A stretch of DNA of 64,000 nt, from positions 1 through 64,000 of the forward strand of contig CAIZZF010000007.1 of the NCBI GenBank assembly GCA_903937385.1, given 5' to 3'. The first letter of the stretch is position 1. Each line of letters starts with the position of its first letter. The notes beneath the pieces were generated by a model that worked only from the letters and a program-made list of their open reading frames with translations, was not told the DNA's origin and searched no databases. Below, piece by piece: positions 18,651-26,056 of this stretch. The stretch is from an uncultured Holophagaceae bacterium (GTDB lineage: Bacteria > Acidobacteriota > Holophagae > Holophagales > Holophagaceae). Both the position numbers and the translations under genes were made by a program.

Positions 18651-19379
18651 CTAGCCCAGGACGCCGCTGCGGGAGGTCGCGACTCGGCGGCGGCGTACCG
18701 GGCGCTTGGTGGCGACGGGTACCGCCTCCTTCCGCGGCCGCCCAGGGCCCCGCTTGGGAGCTTCATCCTTTGGCTTCGCGACCTTGCGGACCTTCAGCGG
18801 CTTCTCTTTCTTCACCCGCTCCCGCCGGACCAGGGCGGCCGCGGCACGGCCGGTCACGACTACGCGGCTGCCATCCTTCAGCTTCTTCACCTTGCTGCCG
18901 GGCTTCCGCCCACGCTTGAGGCTCATGGCCAGCGGCTCCTCGTCCAGGAGCTCCCGCTCGAGCTGGGCCTGGAGTTCCATCATCTCGCCGCCATCCGTCT
19001 CGTGATCCTGGCCGCAGAGGTGCAGGAAAGCGTGGATCACCAGCATCTCGACCTCGCGCCGTCGGCTCACTCCGAATTTCTTGGCCATTTTCTCTGCGGT
19101 CGGGAGGCTGATGACGATGTCGCCGAGGTGCGGAAAGGCGCCCTTCTCGACGCCCGAAGGGAAACTGAGTACATCCGTCGTCATGTTTTTCCCGCGATGT
19201 TCCCGGTTGAGTTTTCTCATGCCGCGATCATCTACATAAGTCAGCGACATCCCCTGAGCTTCAGGTGCCAGTCGATCTCTGAGCCCCCGCAGGAGTTTCC
19301 CGAGGGACTGCTCACCGGGACCGCGTAATTTGCTGCGGCTAGACCAATCGACCGTGAAGGGTTTTGATGTCTCAGTCAT
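18651..19379 (-). CDS. ybeY: YbeY endoribonuclease with AT-hook-like C-terminal tail
   Basis: Residues 1-150 are a complete YbeY: HAFLHLCGQDH supplies the zinc ligands His116, His120 and His126, preceded by TTDVLSFP and LGDIVIS. YbeY is a metal-dependent RNase needed for 16S rRNA 3'-end maturation and ribosome quality control. The usual length is about 150-170 residues; this one has 242. The extra 90 residues (about 153-242) are strongly basic and hold two AT-hook-like motifs, KRGRKPG and RGPGRPRK, which bind the minor groove of AT-rich DNA or may bind RNA. ATG 19379 has GGAGAAGG upstream and is preferred over GTG 19391. Confidence 0.93.
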   Translation of the reverse strand: MTETSKPFTVDWSSRSKLRGPGEQSLGKLLRGLRDRLAPEAQGMSLTYVDDRGMRKLNREHRGKNMTTDVLSFPSGVEKGAFPHLGDIVISLPTAEKMAKKFGVSRRREVEMLVIHAFLHLCGQDHETDGGEMMELQAQLERELLDEEPLAMSLKRGRKPGSKVKKLKDGSRVVVTGRAAAALVRRERVKKEKPLKVRKVAKPKDEAPKRGPGRPRKEAVPVATKRPVRRRRVATSRSGVLG

Positions 19380-19415
19380 GGCCTTCTCCACTACAAAATC
19401 AATGAAAGGGGACTA

Positions 19416-19444
19416 ATGATGCTTGCTATTGGGCCTTCTGTCAA
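19416..19444 (-). promoter_or_regulatory. Candidate promoter of ybeY
   Basis: On the reverse strand TTGACA (19444-19439), a 17-base spacer and CATCAT (19421-19416) lie about 40 bases from the ybeY start, in an unusually AT-rich spacer. The -35 is a perfect match, the -10 is weak. Confidence 0.45.
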
Positions 19445-19496
19445 TCTGAGATTTATAGGTGCATGAATTGAATCAATGTTTTTCAAGCTGGTAGAG

Positions 19497-19526
19497 TTGA
19501 AATTTTAGCATAGAATTTTTTATTAA
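19497..19526 (+). promoter_or_regulatory. Candidate promoter of rsmG
   Basis: TTGAAA, an 18-base spacer and TATTAA lie 80 bases before the preferred rsmG start. The 19380-19605 spacer is far more AT-rich than its surroundings, as expected for divergent promoters in GC-rich DNA; other AT matches nearby make the exact choice uncertain. Confidence 0.4.
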
Positions 19527-19605
19527 ATTTTAAGATAAAAACTATAAATGAATGACTAATGAATATTCTCACAGAAATAGTGGGAACCTCTGGCATCCTG
19601 GTGGC

Positions 19606-20184
19606 ATGAACCCCGCCCTTCCCCGAAACCTGGCGGACCCCCTCGGCCGCTTCCTGACCCTGCTTGACCGCTGGAACCGGACCCATGCCCTGACGGCCCT
19701 ACCCATCTCCGAACGGAGAGAGGAATTGCTGCTGGATGCCTCGGCCCTGTTGCCCTTTCTGGCTCCGCTTGGGGCGGGAAGCCGAGTGGTGGACCTGGGT
19801 ACTGGGATGGGCATCCCCTCGGTCCTGCTGGCCCTGGCGCGGCCGGACCTGGAAGTGATCGGAGTGGACGCCTCAACGAAGAAACTGGCCTTCCTCCGGC
19901 AAGCCGCGCTGGAATTGCCCGTGCCAAACCTTAAAGCGCTGCACGGACGCCTGGAGGCGCTTCCTCCCCTCCAGGCAGACTGGGGCACGGCGAAGGCCCT
20001 TGGCTCCCTCGAGCAGCTGCTGGGCTGGTGGGCTCGTCATGGTCGGCCGGGGGCGCCCTTCTTCGCGCTCAAGGGCTTGGACTGGGAGCGGGAGGACCTG
20101 CCCGCAGGATGGACTGCCACCCCGCATCCCTACGAGCTCCCCACCCGGGGCCGGCGGGTGGTCCTGGAACTGCGTCCGTTCTGA
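19606..20184 (+). CDS. rsmG: 16S rRNA (guanine527-N7)-methyltransferase RsmG
   Basis: About 192 residues with the RsmG/GidB layout: a helical N-terminus (FLTLLDRWNRTHALTAL), the SAM-binding motif VVDLGTGMGIPSVLLAL, the acidic loop VIGVDASTKKLAFLR and a C-terminal strand set ending in VVLELRPF. The enzyme methylates G527 of 16S rRNA using S-adenosylmethionine; loss gives low-level streptomycin resistance in other bacteria. ATG 19606 is the family-like start, with only a weak GGTGG before it; ATG 19552 would add 18 residues. It is divergent from ybeY, another 16S rRNA maturation factor, and followed by a strong hairpin. Confidence 0.88.
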   Translation: MNPALPRNLADPLGRFLTLLDRWNRTHALTALPISERREELLLDASALLPFLAPLGAGSRVVDLGTGMGIPSVLLALARPDLEVIGVDASTKKLAFLRQAALELPVPNLKALHGRLEALPPLQADWGTAKALGSLEQLLGWWARHGRPGAPFFALKGLDWEREDLPAGWTATPHPYELPTRGRRVVLELRPF

Positions 20185-20190
20185 CAACGA

Positions 20191-20214
20191 CAAGGGCCCC
20201 GATCGGGGCCCTTG
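20191..20214. terminator. Hairpin terminator between rsmG and the LysM gene
   Basis: A perfect 10-base-pair stem CAAGGGCCCC/GGGGCCCTTG with a GATC loop, placed between two convergent genes, so it probably serves both. Confidence 0.75.
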
Positions 20215-20230
20215 GTCTTGCGCACCGGAC

Positions 20231-21400
20231 TTAGCGTGTGATGGTGTCGCCGTTCCGGATTTCCTCGATGGTGCGCAGCACGCGGCAGGTGGCCGTCCCC
20301 GCATCTGAACGCACCACCAGCACCTGGCCGAGGTAGTGGTTCACTGCCTCCATGGGGGGCTTCTTCTCATTCTCGGAGCCCACCGGGAAGGTCCGGGCTC
20401 GCAGGGCGAGGAGCACATCCCCGACCTTGAGGCCGCTCGAGGCGCCCTTGTCGATGACGATCATGTCGCCGCTCGCCGAAAACTGCTTGGCGTCCCGGAT
20501 GTAGACCACGACTCCGGCTTCGGGATCGGCCTTGACGGGATCACTGATGTCCGTCCTGACCTGCAGGGGGAGATTGGCGGGTTCCGTGAACCGGACGAGC
20601 CGATCGCCGATCTCCACCGAGTCCAGGCAGCGCTCGATCACGGCTACAGAGCCCTTGGCCTGGGCCGTGGTGATCCGGACCACGCCGGCCTGCTTCACGA
20701 CGTCGCCCAGCTTCTTCTTGGTGCCGAACGGGTGCGCCAGCTTGCGGGCCACGGTCTTCAGGATCAGGAACCGGTCGCCGACCTTCACGCCCTGGTCGGT
20801 TCCGCCGTTCAGGTAGATGGGCTCACCCTCGCCAAGGTACTGGCGGTCGTCGCGCTTGTTGCCCGTGATCCGGAAAGCGCCCAGGCTCTTGTAGTGGGCC
20901 TCGGCGCCCTCGGGCACCAGGTAGGGCAGCTGGATGAAGTCCTGGAAGGCGAAGCCGAGCTCGGCTCGCCGGACAGCTGCGGGATCGAAACGCCGCTGGT
21001 CGGGCTTGAGGTTCGCGACGGCCTCGGGGACGGACCCTGCCGTGGCCACGGCCCGGGCCAGGTCGATGACAAGGGGGTCGCCGGGGTAGATCCAGTGCGG
21101 ATCCTTGACCCACTGGTTCAGCTCCCAGATCTGGGGCCAGGCATAGGGATTGCCAAGGTATTTTCCGGCCAGGTCCCAGAGCGTGTCGCCCTTCTGGACC
21201 AGATGAGTCTTGGACCCCTCGGGAACGGTGAGTTCCTTCGGGTAGTCCCACTTCGACGCGTGGGCCTCCACCTTGACCGGGCCAGGCGCTGCTTCCTGGG
21301 CCTCGAGTCCCGGCGCGACCAGCGCTAAGGCCAGCAAGAGCCCCGGTGCCCCCACAGAGGCGCAGATCCGTCTGGCATTCAGGCGAGTGGGCAAGCGCAT
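20231..21400 (-). CDS. LysM-domain exported protein
   Basis: A 389-residue protein with a signal peptide ending around residue 35. A LysM domain follows at about 65-115 (HLVQKGDTLWDLAGKYLGNPY, then WIYPGDPLVI), a fold that binds N-acetylglucosamine in peptidoglycan. The rest is strand-rich with repeated VGDRFLIL/VGDVLLAL-type units, probably small beta domains of a periplasmic or outer-membrane-associated factor. The ATG is preceded by GGGGGA. It is last in the reverse-strand run Smr-like, sugar kinase, LysM, with a 33-base gap from the kinase gene. Confidence 0.85.
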   Translation of the reverse strand: MRLPTRLNARRICASVGAPGLLLALALVAPGLEAQEAAPGPVKVEAHASKWDYPKELTVPEGSKTHLVQKGDTLWDLAGKYLGNPYAWPQIWELNQWVKDPHWIYPGDPLVIDLARAVATAGSVPEAVANLKPDQRRFDPAAVRRAELGFAFQDFIQLPYLVPEGAEAHYKSLGAFRITGNKRDDRQYLGEGEPIYLNGGTDQGVKVGDRFLILKTVARKLAHPFGTKKKLGDVVKQAGVVRITTAQAKGSVAVIERCLDSVEIGDRLVRFTEPANLPLQVRTDISDPVKADPEAGVVVYIRDAKQFSASGDMIVIDKGASSGLKVGDVLLALRARTFPVGSENEKKPPMEAVNHYLGQVLVVRSDAGTATCRVLRTIEEIRNGDTITR

Positions 21401-21433
21401 CGGAATCCCCCAGTGAATAATGGATAGTGGTAA

Positions 21434-22345
21434 TTATAGGTCTTCGACGCGGATCATATCTGAAAATAATGATAAGCGGTTGCGAACTTCGTCCTGGGAA
21501 ATCTGCTCGAGCCGTTCTGTGGAAAACTGCTCCACGGTGAAGCTGGCCATGACTGAGCCCACCAGAGTGGCGTGCTTGAGTGCCGTCACATCCATCCGAT
21601 CCATCCAGGCAAGATAGCCTAAGAACCCTCCCGCGAACGTGTCCCCCGCCCCGGTGGGATCGAAGACCTCCTCCAGGGGGTAGGCCGGGGCTGCGAAGAT
21701 GCCTTCAGGAGTGAAGATGGCGACGCCGTATTCCCCGCGTTTCACCACCAGGATCCGGGGGCCCATGGCCTGGACCTTGCGGTAGGCCTTGATCAGGCTG
21801 TTGTCCTGGGTGAGTTCCCGGATCTCCGCGTCATTCACCAGGAGGATGTCCACTTCCTTGAGCACGGCCTCCAGGGCTGGCCGGGCTCCCCGGATCCAGT
21901 AGTTCATGGTGTCCAGGGCGATCCACTTGGGGCGGGTCGTCATCTGGCGGACGACCTCGAGCTGGAGCACGGGGTCGATGTTTCCGAGGAAGAGGTATTC
22001 GGACTCCCGGTAGCCGGCCGGAAGGACCGGGCGGAAGTCCGCGAAGACATTCAGGTCCGTGGCCAGGGTCTTGGCCTCGTTCAGGTCGTAGCCGTATTCC
22101 CCCTTCCAGTGGAAGCTGAGGCCCTTGACCTTCGAGAGCCCTTTCAGGTCGATGGGGCGGTGATCGAAAACGCGCAGCTGCTCCGGGCCGAAGTCGTCGC
22201 CGACCACAGCCACGATGCGCACTGGATGGAAGCGGCTGGCGCTGAGGGAGAAGTAGGTCGCGGAACCCCCGAGGGCATGCTCGCGCCGCCCGAAGGGGGT
22301 GGTCAGGTCATCGAAGGCCACACTGCCGACTACCAGCAAACTCAT
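21434..22345 (-). CDS. PfkB-family carbohydrate kinase
   Basis: A 303-residue ribokinase-like enzyme. Its N-terminal signature includes LGGSATYFSLSASRF, and the C-terminal PfkB motif DPTGAGDTFAGGFLGYL contains the catalytic Asp of GAGD. Family members phosphorylate sugars or nucleosides with ATP. Proteins with this N-terminal variant (GGSATYFS) are widespread and generally of unknown substrate. The start has GGAG upstream. It sits between the Smr-like and LysM genes with 21- and 33-base gaps, so a common transcript is likely although the functions look unrelated. Confidence 0.88.
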   Translation of the reverse strand: MSLLVVGSVAFDDLTTPFGRREHALGGSATYFSLSASRFHPVRIVAVVGDDFGPEQLRVFDHRPIDLKGLSKVKGLSFHWKGEYGYDLNEAKTLATDLNVFADFRPVLPAGYRESEYLFLGNIDPVLQLEVVRQMTTRPKWIALDTMNYWIRGARPALEAVLKEVDILLVNDAEIRELTQDNSLIKAYRKVQAMGPRILVVKRGEYGVAIFTPEGIFAAPAYPLEEVFDPTGAGDTFAGGFLGYLAWMDRMDVTALKHATLVGSVMASFTVEQFSTERLEQISQDEVRNRLSLFSDMIRVEDL

Positions 22346-22366
22346 GGAAGGAGCTCCTTGTTCGGT

Positions 22367-23128
22367 TCAGGGATGGGTCGGGCTAGGCCCAAAATAGAGG
22401 AGCCAGGCCTGGTTGCCCCCCATGGGAACGGGGGCCTGGGCGAAGCGGGCGACCATGGGCACCTGCCCCGAGGCCAGCAGATCCAGCAGGCCCTGGTGGA
22501 GGATCGGATCCGGACCCAGGTTCACGAGCAGGCTTCGCCACCCCAGGACCAACCCATCCCCCAGGCGATCCTGGAGCCGGTGGAGAGCGTCGCTCAGGGT
22601 GTGGCCCCGGAGATCCAGGGTTCCGTCCACCTCCAGGGCCATGCCGGCAGCGAGCTGAAAGCGCACGGGCATCAGTGCGGGCGCAGGGGCTTCCAGCGCG
22701 GCCAGCGGCGGAGGTGGGGCCTGGACTTCCGGTACGGGAGGGGCCACCTCGGCGGGCGGGATTGCGGCAAGGGGGGCAGGCGGCTGCGCCGGGACGCTCT
22801 TGGTAGGGGCCTTGGCGGGCTTCGCCGAGTGCTGGATGCCCTTGGGCAGGGCCTTGAGCCCCTTGAGCTCCTTCACGGCTTCCTGGAAGGTCTCAGGGGG
22901 GGCCTGCTCCACCGGGGCCGCTGCCTCGGGAACCGCAGGCTCATCGGCTGGCTTGGGAGCGCGCACTTTGGCGGTGGCCTTCAGGCCCATGGCGGAGAGG
23001 AACATGGCGTCCTCGTCGTCCAGAGTGCCTGCGGGCTTGAGGGCAGGGCGGGGCGGAGGCTTCGGGGCCACGGGCGCCTCGGGGCCGAGCTGTTGTTTGA
23101 GTTTCGCCAGATCCTGCTTCCAAGCCAT
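22367..23128 (-). CDS. Smr-like domain protein with proline-rich linker
   Basis: A 253-residue protein. The N-terminus has a short LKQQL helix and a DDEDAMFLSAMGLK segment as in YdaL/Smr proteins, followed by a long Ala/Pro linker (about 115-165). The C-terminal 85 residues (LDLRGHTLSDALHRLQDRL onward) match the Smr fold, a nuclease domain also found at the end of MutS2. The usual HGxG catalytic loop is replaced by VNLGP, so nuclease activity may be lost or altered. The ATG has GAGGA upstream. It leads a reverse-strand run with the sugar kinase and LysM genes. Confidence 0.7.
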   Translation of the reverse strand: MAWKQDLAKLKQQLGPEAPVAPKPPPRPALKPAGTLDDEDAMFLSAMGLKATAKVRAPKPADEPAVPEAAAPVEQAPPETFQEAVKELKGLKALPKGIQHSAKPAKAPTKSVPAQPPAPLAAIPPAEVAPPVPEVQAPPPPLAALEAPAPALMPVRFQLAAGMALEVDGTLDLRGHTLSDALHRLQDRLGDGLVLGWRSLLVNLGPDPILHQGLLDLLASGQVPMVARFAQAPVPMGGNQAWLLYFGPSPTHP

Positions 23129-23359
23129 GCATCGTCCTCATTCCGTCAAGAGTAGGCCATCCCTCGCGCAGGCATGGCTGCAATTTGACCGGGGGGCCAG
23201 GACCCGCCGTTGCAGCCTCGCACCCGCGAGAGGCAAAATGCCGCAGTCAACTAGCGGATTCAACCGCAGGGTAGTGGCTGGCATCCAAGGAATGACGGCC
23301 TTCTGCGTAACCTGGCACAGCCTTCGCTCGTAGCCTCAGTGTTCAACCTGGAGGACTCC

Positions 23360-24013
23360 ATGCGCCACGCCTCGTCCTTGCTCCTGCTTCCCCTGGTGCT
23401 CGCCTCGGGATCGGCCTTGCTGGCCCAGAGCCCGCACATGGGCTTCAGCCTCAACCTGATCTCCCCCACGGGGGCCTTTGCCTCCACCAGCTATCCGGCC
23501 TACTACAGCCCCTCGGCGGCCCGGACGATCCCGACCCAGAAGGAGACCTACGACGTGGGCCTCGGGGGCAGCTTTACGGTCAGCTTCCCCATGGATCGGA
23601 ACCTGGCCATCCGCTTGAACCTCAGCGGGTCTGCCGAGAACGGCACCAACCGGGCTGCGGGCGAGACCTCCATCAACCTGCGCCACTCCCAGTTCAACCT
23701 CGGGGGGGACCTGCAGATCTTCCCGCAGGGCACCGCCTTCCGGCACCGCGGTCTCTACTTCGTGGCGGGTCTCTCCGCTGACTTCGAGCAGTTCGACCGC
23801 AGCTTCGGCGATCCGCTCTACGACTACACGGACACCACCCGCAAGAGCCGCCTGGGTGCCAATGCGGGGATCGGTCACAGCTTCGGCTATGACTCGGGCA
23901 TGCGGTTCACCCTGGAGGCCACCTTCCACAAGACCATCACTGGCAACAGCGCCAGCGCCGGTGATCCGCCCAGCACGGACTTCCTGAAAGTCGGGTTCGG
24001 GTGGGTGTTCTGA
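23360..24013 (+). CDS. Outer-membrane beta-barrel protein
   Basis: About 217 residues from ATG 23360, preceded by GGAGG. A signal peptide (LLLLPLVLASGSALLAQ) is followed by repeated amphipathic strands rich in Gly, Phe and Tyr and a terminal GFGWVF, the C-terminal Phe signature of BAM substrates. It probably folds as an 8- to 10-stranded OmpW/OmpX-like barrel. It is a single-gene unit, divergent from the Smr-like gene and ended by a strong hairpin. Function unknown. Confidence 0.75.
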   Translation: MRHASSLLLLPLVLASGSALLAQSPHMGFSLNLISPTGAFASTSYPAYYSPSAARTIPTQKETYDVGLGGSFTVSFPMDRNLAIRLNLSGSAENGTNRAAGETSINLRHSQFNLGGDLQIFPQGTAFRHRGLYFVAGLSADFEQFDRSFGDPLYDYTDTTRKSRLGANAGIGHSFGYDSGMRFTLEATFHKTITGNSASAGDPPSTDFLKVGFGWVF

Positions 24014-24033
24014 CCTAGCTCCAAGGCTGAAGG

Positions 24034-24059
24034 GAAACGGCCCCCGCGGGGGCCGTTTC
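24034..24059. terminator. Bidirectional hairpin terminator
   Basis: A perfect 12-base-pair stem GAAACGGCCCCC/GGGGGCCGTTTC with a two-base GC loop, followed by TCTCTG, between two convergent genes. Confidence 0.88.
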
Positions 24060-24084
24060 TCTGTCCCGGGAAGCAGGGGCGGGC

Positions 24085-24936
24085 CTACTTCTTCGAGGGA
24101 GCTTTCTTCTTGGCGGGCTTGGGGGCGGCGGGCTCCTCCTCTTTGCCCAGGAGTCCGTTCACGAGCCGGAGGACGTCCTTGTTGGCGGGGTCCAGCTTCT
24201 GCAGGCGGCGGGCATAGGCCAGCCGGTCCTGCCGGGGACGGGCGTCATCCCCCTTTACCTGCTCCAGCTTCTCGGTCACGTAGCGGGTGGTGCCCCCCGT
24301 CTCGGCCATTTCCGCCTTCTCGGCGGCGAGGAAAGCCTGCCAGTCAGCCGCGGCCCTTGAGGTGGTCTCCTTGGCCTGGCGCAGGCGGGTGAGGATGTTC
24401 TCGATGTCCTTCAGAGCCCGCTCACTGTGGGCAATGGCAGCCTGCTGCTCGTCCATGAAGATCTTGAGCTGCTGGCGGAGCTTCAGCTGGTCCGCGGTGA
24501 GGCCGGGGGCTTCGTCGAGCTCCCTCAGCCGGGGCGCCTGTTTGGCCATGGCCTCCCGGAACTCGTGGAGCTTCAGCTCATGCTCCATGCGGGTCTTCGC
24601 CAGCAGGGGCTCGGCGGTGGCCAGGTTCTCTTCGGCGGCGGACCGAGCTTTCTGGAAGTGGGCCACGGCCTCTTCCCAGCTGCCCTCGGAGACGCAGGCC
24701 CGGGCAGCCAGGCCGCGCAGGGCCACCAGGGCGTGCATGTCGTTGTAGTCCGAGGGATTCACCGTGAGGCCCTCGCGACCGAGCAAGGCTTCTACGCCGC
24801 GGCGGACAGCGGCGGCGTCCCCCCGCTCCAGCTGGAGCTCCCAGGGTCCCCGGACCTCCTTGAAGCGGTCCGTGAGGCTCTGAGCGCTCAGGCTCGTGGC
24901 AAGGGCGCAGACGAGCAGGAATGCGAAGCGGCTCAT
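24085..24936 (-). CDS. Exported coiled-coil protein A with lysine-rich tail
   Basis: A 283-residue protein with a signal peptide (cut expected after SLSAQS), a long helical and coiled-coil body (about 70-220, rich in Ala, Glu, Leu) and a C-terminal tail KPAKKKAPSKK. Its architecture matches the adjacent upstream gene: signal peptide, helical body, a LDPANKDVLRLVNGLL block equivalent to the neighbour's LDPGNPGAQKAVENLV, then a Lys-rich end. The two look like tandem paralogues. AGAGGAG precedes the ATG. No enzyme motif is seen; a periplasmic structural role is a guess. Confidence 0.72.
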   Translation of the reverse strand: MSRFAFLLVCALATSLSAQSLTDRFKEVRGPWELQLERGDAAAVRRGVEALLGREGLTVNPSDYNDMHALVALRGLAARACVSEGSWEEAVAHFQKARSAAEENLATAEPLLAKTRMEHELKLHEFREAMAKQAPRLRELDEAPGLTADQLKLRQQLKIFMDEQQAAIAHSERALKDIENILTRLRQAKETTSRAAADWQAFLAAEKAEMAETGGTTRYVTEKLEQVKGDDARPRQDRLAYARRLQKLDPANKDVLRLVNGLLGKEEEPAAPKPAKKKAPSKK

Positions 24937-24968
24937 GGGCGCTCCTCTCAGCGGTAGGGGTGGACCAG

Positions 24969-25976
24969 CTACTTCTTCTTGCCGCCGCTCTTCTTCGCAG
25001 GCTTGGCTTCTTTGACGAAGGCGTCCTTGCCGGCGACCAGGTTCTCAACCGCCTTCTGCGCCCCCGGGTTGCCGGGATCCAGCACCAGCAGGCGGTTGAG
25101 GAAGGCGGCCTGAGCCTGGGCGTTGCCCAGCTGGGTTACGTTGTCGTGGTTGCGGAGCACTGCGTCCACCCAGTTCTTCTTGCCGACGATCTTCACCTTC
25201 TTCAGCATCTGGTCGGTGTTGAACTTGGTGATCTCCTCGTTCTGGTCTGCCACGGACTTCCGGGCCTTGGCCAGGGCTTCGTCGGCCGCCTTGATCATGC
25301 CTTCGACTTCCTTGCGGTTGTCGCCGAGCATCTTGGCCACCTTCGGGGCATTGCCCACATTCTGCTTGTGGACGGGCAGGGCGGCCAGGATCTGGTCGGT
25401 TTCCTGCTGGTCGGCGGGGGCGTTGGCGATGCGAACTTTGAGTTCCTCGACCCCCTTGGCATCCAGCTTCTTCTGCTTGGAGTTCACGGCCGCCACATCC
25501 TCCTGCAGGACCTTCAGGCTGGCCTGGAGCTCCTGGAGCCGGGGCGTGTTCTTGGCCACGTAGTCGCTGGACTCCTGGGCGACTTTCCGCCACTGGGCCG
25601 CGATGGGCGACTGGGCCTTCTCCAGGTCTTCCAGGGTGCCACGGGCATCCTTCGCGCGCCGCTCCTGGACTTCCACGGCCTTCTCCCAGAGGCCCGCCTC
25701 GGAGTAGACGTTGGCCCAGAGCCGGTAGAGCGACATCAGCCCCTGGGCGTTGTCCAGGCTCTGGCCGATGGCCTGGGCGCTGGAGGCGTTGAAGGCGGGG
25801 CGCTGGGCGGGGACCAGGCCCTGCATCTTGGTCAGGGCCTCATTGGCCTTGAGCTCCTTCAGCATCTGGGTGATCCCGGGCAGCTCGGTATTGAACTTCT
25901 GGGCGAGATCCGCAGCGGCAGGGGCCTGGGCCACGAGGGCAACCGTGGAAAAAAGCATGAGAGACAGCGGGCGCAT
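24969..25976 (-). CDS. Exported coiled-coil protein B with lysine-rich tail
   Basis: A 335-residue protein with a signal peptide (MRPLSLMLFSTVALVAQA), an extended helical body with predicted coiled coil (about 90-250), the LDPGNPGAQKAVENLV block near the end and a tail KPAKKSGGKKK. ATG 25976 is chosen (GGAG six bases upstream) over GTG 25982. It is 32 bases upstream of its probable paralogue and should be co-transcribed. No known family was recognised; the paired basic tails may contact anionic surfaces such as LPS, peptidoglycan or nucleic acid. Confidence 0.72.
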   Translation of the reverse strand: MRPLSLMLFSTVALVAQAPAAADLAQKFNTELPGITQMLKELKANEALTKMQGLVPAQRPAFNASSAQAIGQSLDNAQGLMSLYRLWANVYSEAGLWEKAVEVQERRAKDARGTLEDLEKAQSPIAAQWRKVAQESSDYVAKNTPRLQELQASLKVLQEDVAAVNSKQKKLDAKGVEELKVRIANAPADQQETDQILAALPVHKQNVGNAPKVAKMLGDNRKEVEGMIKAADEALAKARKSVADQNEEITKFNTDQMLKKVKIVGKKNWVDAVLRNHDNVTQLGNAQAQAAFLNRLLVLDPGNPGAQKAVENLVAGKDAFVKEAKPAKKSGGKKK

Positions 25977-26056
25977 GGGCACTCCAAAATTAGGTCAGGT
26001 TCCAGGGTAGCGAAAAGGCCGGGGCTGAGGAGTCCCCCCCGTGAAGTTGTGACGGG

